A stretch of DNA of 26,025 nt from an uncultured Bacillota bacterium (GTDB lineage Bacteria > Bacillota > Clostridia > Christensenellales > UBA1242), in the NCBI GenBank assembly GCA_949282835.1, contig CASDQU010000054.1:1-26025 (forward strand), in the 5' to 3' direction. Under the pieces are notes generated by a model. It worked only from the letters and a program-made list of their open reading frames with translations, made no database searches and was not told the DNA's origin. The position numbers were made by a program, and so were the translations under genes. Positions 1 through 7,250 of the stretch are shown here, piece by piece; the stretch's first letter is position 1; each line of letters begins with the position of its first letter.

Positions 1-255
1 TCAGACTGTTGAAAAAGGGCGCGACCGAAAAATTCTTTGAATTTTTCTTGCGGTGTTTTCGTCAAAGGCTACGCTTATGTCAAGTTGTTAAAAACAACTT
101 AGACTTTAACGCTCGCCTTTTCCTCTCCCCATAAATGCCAAGGCATTTACGGGGCGTCCCCAAATAAAACACCTAAAAACAGTCATTTAGGAGAACTAAA
201 CTCCTGCTTTTAGGCATTTTTCTCCCCTTGCCTCGCTTGTTTTTGAACAGTCTGA
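1..255. repeat. Hairpin-rich repeat element with terminal inverted repeats
   Basis: Bases 1-16 and 240-255 are inverted copies of each other with one mismatch in 16. Between them lie several hairpins: 27-35 with 39-47 (9 bp, TTT loop), 82-89 with 93-100 (8 bp, AAA loop), 132-139 with 142-149 extended by CCCC 127-130 with GGGG 151-154, and 172-178 with 208-214 enclosing 189-193 with 201-205. No convincing coding frame is present. The element abuts the truncated 3' end of a transporter gene, so it probably inserted there. It resembles a MITE or a large palindromic intergenic repeat. The window starts exactly at its left end, so the left flank and any target-site duplication cannot be seen. Confidence 0.65.
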
Positions 256-263
256 TTTTTTGT

Positions 264-1122
264 CTACAAGCTGAGAAGTGACACACTCCCGTTAAAAATA
301 TCTAGCACATTTTCAAGATAAGAATATGTATTAAAGATGCCCTCATTAACACGGAGAAGGGCAATACTTGTGGCAAAATAGCCTGTTTCCCAAATAAGTT
401 CGATACAGAAAGTTGAAAAAATAAGTTTCCATTGACGGGAAGTAAAATTTAAAGATGACGGTTTTAATATATTAATTCTAAATTTGTTATTTCGCATTAT
501 GCAAAATATGGCAAAAATTGTTCCAGCAAGCTGTGCTACAATATACATAATTGCGATGAGGTTAAGATAAAAACTGCCTGCAAAGTATAAAATCAAGAAT
601 GCCACAATGGTAAGAATAAGGGGAGTTAATACAACAAACAAATTTATTTTAAAAAGCTCAAAGTTTTGGATAATATCACAAAGATACTCATATACACAAC
701 TGATAAAGAAATATCCGCACATTATATAATAAAAAGTGTAATCATCAGGGAGATAACCGGTTATGGTTTTCCATAAAAAATCTAGGGAAAATAACAAGTA
801 GGGCTGTAAAAATTGCTGACACAATAATATTTAATTGGTTGCCGCTTCTCACATATTTTGACACTTTATCTTTAGAGTTTATATTTTGATTAACAAAAAC
901 TAAAATTCCTCCAGAAATTCCAAAAGATATCATGGCAGAAAAATAATTTAACGATAAAAATGTGTTTAAATATGTAAGTTCTTTAACAGCCAAAAGATTA
1001 GACATAACAGAAATTATAATAAAAAGCACAGACGACAAAACATATCTAACTAAAAGATATTTTCCATTTTTAAAAGTTTTAAAAAAGTAGCTCCAAAAAT
1101 CTTTTCTTTCAACCTTAGTCAT
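264..1122 (-). pseudogene. MATE-family transporter fragment, frameshifted and 3'-truncated
   Basis: Two overlapping minus-strand frames (745-1122 and the frame ending at 264) together read as one polytopic membrane protein. The first frame gives about 115 residues of hydrophobic N-terminal sequence and then stops. The other frame continues the protein, including the segment NTYSYLENVLDIFNG, which resembles the MatE first-half repeat. The frames meet at a run of six T on the coding strand (775-780); five T would restore one frame, so a one-base insertion is the simplest explanation. The joined product is about 285 residues against about 450 for the family, and it ends a few codons before the repeat at 1-255. 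Transport activity is therefore unlikely. The frameshift alone could be a sequencing error; the truncation is harder to explain that way. Confidence 0.7.
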
Positions 1123-1130
1123 GTCAATTT

Positions 1131-1158
1131 ATTATAACCAATAAACAAAGCTTGTCAA
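1131..1158 (-). promoter_or_regulatory. Sigma-A type promoter with almost no leader
   Basis: On the minus strand TTGACA (1153-1158) and TATAAT (1131-1136) are separated by 16 bases. Only 8 bases lie between the -10 box and the ATG at 1122, so transcription should begin at or next to the start codon. No Shine-Dalgarno sequence precedes that ATG. Confidence 0.65.
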
Positions 1159-1179
1159 AAAACAAAGTTAGCAAAAATA

Positions 1180-1938
1180 TTATTGATTTACAAATTGATA
1201 ATAAACATCAAGAATTTCCAAATATCTATATTTCAAAATGGAAGAATATGTTTGTCCTTGATTAATTTTTTCGCCTCCACAAAGAAGAGTGCTTATTTGC
1301 GAGGCTTTATTTAGCATATCTTTTAAAAGTGACAACTGATTATCATGATTGCTAGAGAAAAGGGTGTTATAGTCGTCAACTATATTATTCAAGGTATTGT
1401 GTGCATTGTTTACAGCAAGCCTTGCTGATATTTCGTTATAAACTCCAGTATCTAAACTAATAGCTATATCAAAAATGGAAAGATAATATTCCTTTATGGC
1501 AACGAGTGAACGAGATAAAACCTTTTTCTCTTCGCTTGAAAAAGATGAGACTATATAAACAGAAGGGAAAGATACTTTAATTATCTCACTTTCCAGATTT
1601 TGATTGAGTTTAATACTATTTTGAACTAAAATAGCATCATTTTTTTCAATATATGCACTTGTGATCACATGATAATAGCCCTCATATTTCCAAACATAAC
1701 CGCCAGCTCCTATCTGTTGAAAGTCACCAGCTCTTGCAAGTGATTCCTTTTCAAGTTGCGATTTTGAAAGTGAGAGCATATAAATATCAAAAGAAGGAGA
1801 AGATATATTTTCATTATTTCCAGTTTTTTGTACAATAAGGTTTGACAAAAGAAGGGCCACAAGAATAAAGAAGGTAAGTACAGCCATCGCAAATGAAAAA
1901 ATAAATATTTTTTTAGTTGAAATTGATTTTTTTGGCAT
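1180..1938 (-). CDS. SPOR-like single-pass membrane protein
   Basis: A 252-residue protein with a basic N-terminus and one hydrophobic segment at about residues 11-35, so a short cytoplasmic tail, one membrane span and an extracytoplasmic remainder. Residues about 70-110 (AGDFQQIGAGGYVW, then YYHVITSAYIEKNDA) resemble a SPOR fold, which in other proteins binds denuded glycan strands of peptidoglycan. The rest is predicted helical, with no recognisable catalytic motif. A stop codon sits two codons upstream of the ATG, so the start cannot be further upstream. The nearest AAGGAG is 17 bases away, unusually far. The gene is divergent from groES and upstream of the broken transporter, which has its own promoter. 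The SPOR assignment is from motif likeness only. Confidence 0.6.
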   Translation of the reverse strand: MPKKSISTKKIFIFSFAMAVLTFFILVALLLSNLIVQKTGNNENISSPSFDIYMLSLSKSQLEKESLARAGDFQQIGAGGYVWKYEGYYHVITSAYIEKNDAILVQNSIKLNQNLESEIIKVSFPSVYIVSSFSSEEKKVLSRSLVAIKEYYLSIFDIAISLDTGVYNEISARLAVNNAHNTLNNIVDDYNTLFSSNHDNQLSLLKDMLNKASQISTLLCGGEKINQGQTYSSILKYRYLEILDVYYQFVNQ

Positions 1939-2025
1939 TAACTATTGAAAACTTGCTCCTTTATGTTATATGTTAGTTTATGACAAAATTTTGCAAACTA
2001 TGAGAAAAAATAGTGTGATAAGATT

Positions 2026-2054
2026 TTGAAAATCAGCTATAAAAGTTGTATAAT
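2026..2054 (+). promoter_or_regulatory. groESL promoter
   Basis: TTGAAA (2026-2031) and TATAAT (2049-2054) are separated by 17 bases, about 60 bases before groES. The leader contains a small hairpin, GGTCTT 2072-2077 with AAGACC 2087-2092. No CIRCE operator (TTAGCACTC-N9-GAGTGCTAA) is visible here, so HrcA control is not supported. Confidence 0.7.
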
Positions 2055-2116
2055 AAAAAAGAAGATAGCAAGGTCTTTGAAAAAGCAAGACCAATACTTG
2101 ACAATAAGGAGGAATT

Positions 2117-2404
2117 ATGAAGATAGAACCATTGTTTGACAGGGTAGTACTCTTGCCCAAGGAAAATGAAAATGAAACTAAAGGCGGAATTATTTTGCCA
2201 TCTGCCGCTCAAGAGAAATCTCAAATGGCAACAGTAGTAGAGGTTGGAAATGGATTAGGGCCAGATGGAAAAAATATAGGCATGTTCGTTAAGAGGGGAG
2301 ATGTTGTGCTATATGGCAAATATAGCGGCGTGGAAGTGACCATAGATGAAGTAAAGTATGTTGTGGTAAGACAGCCTGATATATTAGCTGTCATTAAAGA
2401 TTGA
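2117..2404 (+). CDS. groES: Co-chaperonin GroES
   Basis: A 95-residue protein of the usual GroES length. It forms the heptameric lid of the GroEL folding chamber in the cytoplasm. It begins with the family pattern IEPLFDRVVLLP. The mobile loop that contacts GroEL follows at about residues 17-34 (ETKGGIILP). The C-terminal half carries the expected GDVVLYGKYSG and ends in DILAVI. An AGGAGG ribosome site lies 5 bases before the ATG. It is followed within 12 bases by groEL and the two are evidently co-transcribed from the promoter at 2026-2054. Confidence 0.97.
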   Translation: MKIEPLFDRVVLLPKENENETKGGIILPSAAQEKSQMATVVEVGNGLGPDGKNIGMFVKRGDVVLYGKYSGVEVTIDEVKYVVVRQPDILAVIKD

Positions 2405-2415
2405 TGGAGGAAGAT

Positions 2416-4029
2416 ATGTCAAAGAAGATTTTAGAAGGTATTGAAGCTAGAAAGGCGCTTGAAGCGGGAGTGAATAAACTTGCAAGTGCCGTTAAAATTA
2501 CACTTGGTCCAAAGGGAAGAAATGTGGTGCTTGGCAAAAAATTTGCAACACCTCTTATTACAAATGATGGCGTTACCATAGCTAAAGAGATAGAACTTGA
2601 TGACCCTTTTGAAAATATGGGAGCAGAGCTTATAAAAGAGGTGTCTATCAAGACCAACGATGTGGCTGGCGATGGGACAACTACCGCTTGTGTGCTTGCT
2701 GAGGCAATTATAAGAGAGGGGATGAAAAATTTTGTGGCTGGTGCAAATCCTATTATACTTAAAAATGGCATATTCAAAGCAGTGGAAGAGGCGGTGAAGA
2801 GTTTAAAAGCTCTTTCAAAACCTGTTAAAGATTCTAGTGATATTAAAAAGGTGGCAGCAATTTCTGCTGGAGATGAGAATGTTGGTATTTTGATTAGCAA
2901 GGCAATGGAAAAAGTAGGTAGCGATGGTGTAATAACCGTTGAAGAGTCGCAGACTATGGATACCGAACTTTCAGTTGTTGAAGGCATGCAATTTGATAGA
3001 GGCTATCTTTCTCCATATATGTGTACCAATACCGAAAAAATGGTATGCGAATTTGACAACCCTTTGATTTTGATTACAGACAAGAAGATTTCTAATATAC
3101 AAGAGATTTTGCCTCTTCTTGAACAAGTTGTAAAAATGTCGGCAAAACTTGTTATCATTGCAGATGATGTAGAAGGTGAGGCGCTTACAACGCTCATTTT
3201 AAATAAACTAAGAGGGACATTTAATTGTGTAGCCGTGAAAGCTCCATCTTTTGGTGAAAAGAGAAAGGCAATGCTTGAAGATATTGCAATTTTAACTGGC
3301 GGGCAGGTGATATCTGAAGAACTAGGTTTTGACCTTAAAAATGCAACTGTGGATATGCTTGGAAAAGCTAAGAATGTGATTGTAGACAAAGACAACACCA
3401 CAATAGTAGAAGGTGGCGGTGATAAAGAAAAGATTGGCGCGCGAATTAAGTCAATTAAAACGCAAATTAAGTCACAAACAAGTGAATATGAACTTGAAAA
3501 ACTCAATGAACGACTTGCAAAACTTTCTGGTGGAGTTGCGGTTATTAAAGTTGGGGCAGCCACCGAAGTTGAGATGAAAGAGAAAAAGCTTAGAATTGAA
3601 GACGCCTTAGCTGCAACTAAAGCTGCCAGTGAAGAGGGTGTTGTGCCTGGAGGCGGAGTAGCCTTACTTAAAACTTCATCTGATATTAAAAAATTGATTT
3701 CTAAATTAAGTGGTGATGAAAAAACTGGAGCAATGATTGTATTAAATGCTATTGAAGAGCCTATTCGTCAAATCGCAAAAAACAGTGGTGTTGATGGCGG
3801 AGTGGTAATAAATAAAATTTATGAAAATATTGATAAGGCAGCTTTTGGCTTTGACGCACTTAACAATGATTATTGTGATATGATAGAGCGCGGAATTATT
3901 GACCCTACCAAGGTTACCCGTTCAGCTCTTCAAAATGCAGCCTCAGTGGCGGCAACAATGCTTACAACTGAAGCCGTTGTTGTTGAGATAGAAGATAAAA
4001 GTAAACCATCACAAGCCGATGTTTATTAA
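2416..4029 (+). CDS. groEL: Chaperonin GroEL lacking the Gly-Met tail
   Basis: A 537-residue Cpn60 that folds client proteins in an ATP-driven double ring. The N-terminus has the expected equatorial-domain sequence (ITLGPKGRNVVL). The ATP site AGDGTTTA is near residues 84-91, and the signature AASEEGVVPGGG lies near residue 400. I chose ATG 2416 because GGAGG at 2406-2410 is correctly spaced for it and the protein then starts MSKKILEG; the frame is open upstream to TTG 2401 but that start would overlap the ribosome site. Most bacterial GroELs end in a GGM-repeat tail that lines the cavity floor. This one ends SKPSQADVY with no such repeat. Confidence 0.97.
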   Translation: MSKKILEGIEARKALEAGVNKLASAVKITLGPKGRNVVLGKKFATPLITNDGVTIAKEIELDDPFENMGAELIKEVSIKTNDVAGDGTTTACVLAEAIIREGMKNFVAGANPIILKNGIFKAVEEAVKSLKALSKPVKDSSDIKKVAAISAGDENVGILISKAMEKVGSDGVITVEESQTMDTELSVVEGMQFDRGYLSPYMCTNTEKMVCEFDNPLILITDKKISNIQEILPLLEQVVKMSAKLVIIADDVEGEALTTLILNKLRGTFNCVAVKAPSFGEKRKAMLEDIAILTGGQVISEELGFDLKNATVDMLGKAKNVIVDKDNTTIVEGGGDKEKIGARIKSIKTQIKSQTSEYELEKLNERLAKLSGGVAVIKVGAATEVEMKEKKLRIEDALAATKAASEEGVVPGGGVALLKTSSDIKKLISKLSGDEKTGAMIVLNAIEEPIRQIAKNSGVDGGVVINKIYENIDKAAFGFDALNNDYCDMIERGIIDPTKVTRSALQNAASVAATMLTTEAVVVEIEDKSKPSQADVY

Positions 4030-4153
4030 TAAAAAAAATATTGAAAATAAAAAATATTTAAAATAAATAAATTGAAAAAAATATTTTAAAAATTAGAAAA
4101 ATATTAAATAAAATGTAAAAAAATAAAAATATTAGACAAATATTTTAAAAATA
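4030..4153. other. Extremely A+T-rich tract after groEL
   Basis: Only 6 of 124 bases are G or C on the plus strand. The tract is mostly A runs interrupted by six AATATT hexamers (4037, 4053, 4080, 4100, 4128, 4139). It has no open frame of note. It could be an intrinsically bent segment or simply relaxed 3' untranslated sequence ahead of the terminator. Confidence 0.6.
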
Positions 4154-4155
4154 CA

Positions 4156-4184
4156 AAAAAATCCCCAACTGGGATTTTTTTATT
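4156..4184. terminator. Bidirectional terminator, groEL and SDR
   Basis: AAAAAATCCC (4156-4165) pairs with GGGATTTTTT (4171-4180) across a five-base loop. U-rich sequence follows on either strand, so it can serve both the groESL operon and the convergent dehydrogenase gene. Confidence 0.8.
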
Positions 4185-4198
4185 CATTTCATAGGAAT

Positions 4199-4984
4199 TT
4201 ATTTATCTATATAAAAGAGTTTTGTCATAACTTTAAGCACCAGTGATTTTGGGAAGAATTTTTGTATTTGATATAGCAATTTATTTCTCGCGCCCATTAC
4301 ATATTGAGGTTTAAGTTTCTTTTTGGCAATAATTTTAGTCATAATTTTAGTAGCCTTTTCAACGCTCATCCTCTTATCTTCACGGCTGTCAATTCTTTCA
4401 GCAGAAAGGCGAATTGCCTCTTTATATCTTTCATTTGTTTTAAAATCTTTCTTTCTATTTTTAGTAAAATTTGTTTTTATATCGCATGGACATATGGCAG
4501 TAGATTGAATTTTGGTTTTACTAAGCTCCATTCTCAAACAATCGCTAAGCATACTAACAGCAGCCTTACTAGAGCAGTAATATGCTCTAAATGGCAAAGG
4601 GAACAATGCGCAAGCAGAACTTATATTGATTATTTTCCCATTTTCTCTCATTAGAGGAAGGGCAAGTTGAATTGAGTAAATAGTGCCATGAACATTGACA
4701 GCATATTCCTTTTCAATTTGAGCGCTATCAATCAATTCTATCGCGCCAGAAAGACCAAAGCCTGCACAATTAATAAGTATATCAATCTTATCCATCTTTT
4801 GTGCAATATCTTCAAAAGCTTTAGCTAGCGCATTTTTGTCTGAGACATCAAGGTTGTAGTCGTCGCCATCCAAACTGATACCAAGAACGCTATGTCCTTG
4901 ATTTTCATAGTATTTTCTTAGAGACTGTCCAATACCACTTGATGAGCCTGTGATTATTATATTTAATTTTTTGACTTTTTTCAT
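4199..4984 (-). CDS. Short-chain dehydrogenase/reductase
   Basis: A 261-residue classical SDR, probably an NAD(P)-dependent oxidoreductase of unknown substrate. Visible motifs are the cofactor glycine motif TGSSSGIG (residues 12-19), NCAG (72-75), the catalytic serine in ISSA (about 122), and YxxxK (Y136, K140). The C-terminal part is basic and ends with a hydrophobic stretch, as in SDRs related to acylglycerone-phosphate or sphinganine reductases, but I cannot name a substrate. TGAGGT lies 6 bases upstream of the ATG. It is monocistronic, divergent from the SHOCT protein gene and convergent with groEL. Confidence 0.9.
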   Translation of the reverse strand: MKKVKKLNIIITGSSSGIGQSLRKYYENQGHSVLGISLDGDDYNLDVSDKNALAKAFEDIAQKMDKIDILINCAGFGLSGAIELIDSAQIEKEYAVNVHGTIYSIQLALPLMRENGKIINISSACALFPLPFRAYYCSSKAAVSMLSDCLRMELSKTKIQSTAICPCDIKTNFTKNRKKDFKTNERYKEAIRLSAERIDSREDKRMSVEKATKIMTKIIAKKKLKPQYVMGARNKLLYQIQKFFPKSLVLKVMTKLFYIDK

Positions 4985-5049
4985 GTAATTACCTCAACAT
5001 AAATTATTTATTAATAGTATATAATAAATTATCAAAAGTTCAAAATGAT

Positions 5050-5078
5050 TTGACTATTTTTAGCTATAGTGTTATCAT
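5050..5078 (+). promoter_or_regulatory. Promoter of the SHOCT-domain gene
   Basis: TTGACT (5050-5055) and TATCAT (5073-5078) are separated by 17 bases, 24 bases before the ATG at 5103. Confidence 0.6.
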
Positions 5079-5102
5079 AATTGTTGCATTAGGGGGAGCA
5101 AA

Positions 5103-5588
5103 ATGAATTCAACTAAAAAATATTTAATAATTGCAGCCATTATCACCAGCATACTTGGAATAGCTTATGATATCTATGATATCGTAATGTGGTTTTTGGC
5201 TGAGCCTGCCTATCGCTCTTCCACTTTTTATCTTGTTTTTGCATTTTTGGAAATTGCGGCAAGTATAGCTGTTGTGGTACTGCTCACTCTTGCTATTTGG
5301 AAAAATGGTGTGTTATTTAGACAAAGATATGGTTATTATATGACCGCACTTGTACTTTCAATAATCTTCAATCTTTTCTCAGTCACCAGTATACTTTTAA
5401 TTATCACAATGTTTATTTCAGATTGGGTTTGGATTAAACCTGAAAAAGATAAAAGCACTCAAGTAGGCGACAATGTAGAAATTATAAATGAAAGCAAAGA
5501 AGAAAAAATTGCAAGACTAAGAAAGATGAAAGAAGAGGGAGTTATAAGCGAAGAAGAATTTGAAAAAGAATTATTGAAGTTGTTATAG
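5103..5588 (+). CDS. Membrane protein with C-terminal SHOCT domain
   Basis: A 161-residue protein. Three to four hydrophobic segments fill residues about 7-110 (one near 7-35, one near 40-65, one or two near 75-107). A charged cytoplasmic tail follows. The last 30 residues (KEEKIARLRKMKEEGVISEEEFEKEL) match the SHOCT short C-terminal domain, a two-helix oligomerisation module found at the ends of many membrane proteins. Purine-rich AGGGGGAG is well placed before the ATG. Function is unknown; the SHOCT call is strong. The stop codon's last base is the first base of the palindromic element downstream. Confidence 0.85.
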   Translation: MNSTKKYLIIAAIITSILGIAYDIYDIVMWFLAEPAYRSSTFYLVFAFLEIAASIAVVVLLTLAIWKNGVLFRQRYGYYMTALVLSIIFNLFSVTSILLIITMFISDWVWIKPEKDKSTQVGDNVEIINESKEEKIARLRKMKEEGVISEEEFEKELLKLL

Positions 5589-5683
5589 CGGGAAGGCGGA
5601 ATTCCCGCTTTGCGGGAATTAGAAGAAGGCATGCGACCAGCATGCCTTCTTTTGCGCGAAAGTTTTCGCGCTAGCCTTCCCGC
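5588..5683. repeat. Cloverleaf-like palindromic element
   Basis: A closing stem of 10 perfect pairs (5588-5597 with 5674-5683) encloses three perfect hairpins: 5600-5608 with 5612-5620 (9 bp, TTT loop), 5623-5634 with 5640-5651 (12 bp), and 5654-5661 with 5664-5671 (8 bp, or 7 with a four-base loop). Almost every base is paired and the element is far richer in G+C than its surroundings. It lies between the convergent SHOCT and tadA genes and may also end transcription of either. It is not a tRNA, because it has no T-arm consensus, wrong stem lengths and no CCA. It resembles REP/BIME-type palindromic repeats. Confidence 0.8.
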
Positions 5684-5692
5684 CATATAAAA

Positions 5693-6136
5693 TTATCCTC
5701 TTTTATCTTTAAAAAAAGTGGACAAAAGATTAGAGGTTTCTATTTCAAAAGTTTTATCTTGCTCTAAAATAACGGTATGATTGAGGCGGCTACTTTTTAA
5801 AATAGTTTGGCAAAGATTGTCCTTAGAGGTTTTTTCACTTGAAGAATAGACCAGTTTATCAATTCTAGCATTACAAATTGCACCGCAGCACATAGGGCAG
5901 GGTTCTAAAGTTACAAAAATAGTGCAGCCATCAAGCCGCCACGACTTAAGTTTTTTACAAGCTTTTTCAATAGCGATAATTTCAGCATGTTTTATAGCAT
6001 TTTGAGTTTTTTCTCTTTGATTATATGCTTTTGAGATGATTTTTCCATCTTTTACAATGACTGCTCCAATAGGCACTTCATTTTTTTTATAAGCCTTTTT
6101 TGCCATAATCAAAGCTTCTTCCATATAATTTTTCAT
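5693..6136 (-). CDS. tadA: tRNA adenosine(34) deaminase TadA
   Basis: A 147-residue zinc deaminase that converts adenosine to inosine at the wobble position of tRNA-Arg(ACG). The zinc site is complete: HAE at residues 50-52 (H50 ligand, E52 proton shuttle) and PCPMC at 79-83 (C80 and C83 ligands). VPIGAVIV near residue 21 and the length are also typical. No Shine-Dalgarno sequence precedes the ATG; an in-frame ATG four codons later also lacks one. The promoter ends 6 bases before the first ATG. Start choice follows the family N-terminus. It is divergent from the first CPBP gene. Confidence 0.95.
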   Translation of the reverse strand: MKNYMEEALIMAKKAYKKNEVPIGAVIVKDGKIISKAYNQREKTQNAIKHAEIIAIEKACKKLKSWRLDGCTIFVTLEPCPMCCGAICNARIDKLVYSSSEKTSKDNLCQTILKSSRLNHTVILEQDKTFEIETSNLLSTFFKDKRG

Positions 6137-6142
6137 AGAAAT

Positions 6143-6171
6143 ATTTTATATAAAATTATTGTTAAAGTAAA
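6143..6171 (-). promoter_or_regulatory. tadA promoter with almost no leader
   Basis: On the minus strand TTTACT (6166-6171) and TAAAAT (6143-6148) are separated by 17 bases, with 6 bases between the -10 box and the tadA ATG. An overlapping TATAAA gives the same conclusion, that the mRNA would begin at or near the start codon. Confidence 0.5.
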
Positions 6172-6180
6172 GCACTTTTG

Positions 6181-6209
6181 TTGTCTTTTATTATTTATTG
6201 TTGTATAAT
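6181..6209 (+). promoter_or_regulatory. CPBP gene promoter with almost no leader
   Basis: TTGTCT (6181-6186) and TATAAT (6204-6209) are separated by 17 bases. Seven bases then separate the -10 box from ATG 6217. There is no ribosome site. It lies back-to-back with the tadA promoter. Confidence 0.65.
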
Positions 6210-6216
6210 TAAAAAG

Positions 6217-7188
6217 ATGGAAAAGAATAATACATATCAAAAGAGAAATTTTTACAACGATAAAGATAGCACAGTTATTTTTTTAATAGCGTTATTTTTA
6301 CCTATTCTTATTTCACTTTTATTTACATTAATTGCAAATGTCATTGAGGCGGCAGCAGGCTTAGAAGGCGATGAAATTAATTCTAATATTTGGTATCTTG
6401 CAGCATATAGCCTTGTTATGGGTATCGCTTATGTAGTTTTATATTTGCTTTATAATAAAGCAAATCGTATTGAATATAAAGCTATAAATCTAAATTTCAA
6501 AATGCCTTGGCATACTTATCTTATAATAGCAGTAATTGGAATAATATCACTCTTTGGTGTGCAGTATTTTATTTCAATGATTGACAATCTTTTGAAGGCG
6601 ATAGGATATCCATTAAATTCGGGATATACAATAAATCCAACAGATGGCGGAACATTTGTTTTAGCAATTTTTGTATTGGCTATTATTCCAGCTATCACCG
6701 AAGAGCTGCTTTTTAGGGGAGTTATTTTAAATGGGCTTCGCGGTCGGTTTGGTGATATTGGAGCGATTTTTATGAGTGCGCTACTTTTTGCTCTAATGCA
6801 TCAAAATTTTCAGCAGCTTATTTATCCATTTATACTTGGCAGCATAATGGGTTATATTGTGTTAAGAACTGGCTCTTTAGTTTCATCAATGTTAGTGCAT
6901 TTTATCAATAACTTTTTGGTAGTTATGTTTACCTTTATTGAAAATACCACTGGTTTTTCACTTGCGATAGAGGGCTGGCCGCTATATTTGATAGGAACGG
7001 TGTTGTTATTTTTAACGGCAGGGATATTGTTTATAATTGACCGCTACTATTTCGCTCATAAAAATAGAAAAAATGATGAGCAAATAGATAAAAATATATA
7101 TGCACCAAAATTATTATATATATCCATAGCCATATCACTACTTCTCTTCACAATAGTTGAGGTAACCAACATTGTTACAAATACATAA
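6217..7188 (+). CDS. CPBP-family intramembrane glutamic protease (first copy)
   Basis: A 323-residue polytopic membrane protein of the CPBP (Abi, CAAX-prenyl-protease-like) family. The motif EELLFR is at residues 162-167, followed by FALMH with H195 and a later HFINN; these are the glutamates, arginine and histidines expected of the active site. About eight hydrophobic segments are visible, the last near the C-terminus. Family members cleave membrane substrates or have bacteriocin-immunity and signalling roles; the substrate here is unknown. The frame is open back to TTG 6178, but that would place the start upstream of the promoter, so ATG 6217 is preferred. A second family member follows after 62 bases. 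Confidence 0.85.
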   Translation: MEKNNTYQKRNFYNDKDSTVIFLIALFLPILISLLFTLIANVIEAAAGLEGDEINSNIWYLAAYSLVMGIAYVVLYLLYNKANRIEYKAINLNFKMPWHTYLIIAVIGIISLFGVQYFISMIDNLLKAIGYPLNSGYTINPTDGGTFVLAIFVLAIIPAITEELLFRGVILNGLRGRFGDIGAIFMSALLFALMHQNFQQLIYPFILGSIMGYIVLRTGSLVSSMLVHFINNFLVVMFTFIENTTGFSLAIEGWPLYLIGTVLLFLTAGILFIIDRYYFAHKNRKNDEQIDKNIYAPKLLYISIAISLLLFTIVEVTNIVTNT

Positions 7189-7250
7189 TGTATTAATTTG
7201 GCAATCAAATAATATAAATATAAAGTAAATAATTATAAAGGAAAAAATTC

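Noticed and set aside
1..255. CRISPR array or riboswitch at the left end
   Set aside because: The hairpins differ from each other, there are no regular spacers, and no known riboswitch core is recognisable.
1939..2116. CIRCE operator upstream of groES
   Set aside because: Neither TTAGCACTC nor GAGTGCTAA is present, even allowing a few mismatches by eye.
2394..3563. Long open frames on the strand opposite groEL (2394-2987 and 3003-3563)
   Set aside because: They are antisense shadows of the groEL codon pattern, Ser/Pro-rich with no family likeness and no ribosome site.
4304..4654. Plus-strand frames inside the short-chain dehydrogenase gene
   Set aside because: They lie opposite a well-supported SDR with all its motifs and show no recognisable protein features.
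5588..5683. tRNA gene in the cloverleaf-shaped element
   Set aside because: Stem lengths are wrong (10, 9, 12, 8), there is no T-loop consensus, no plausible anticodon loop and no CCA end.
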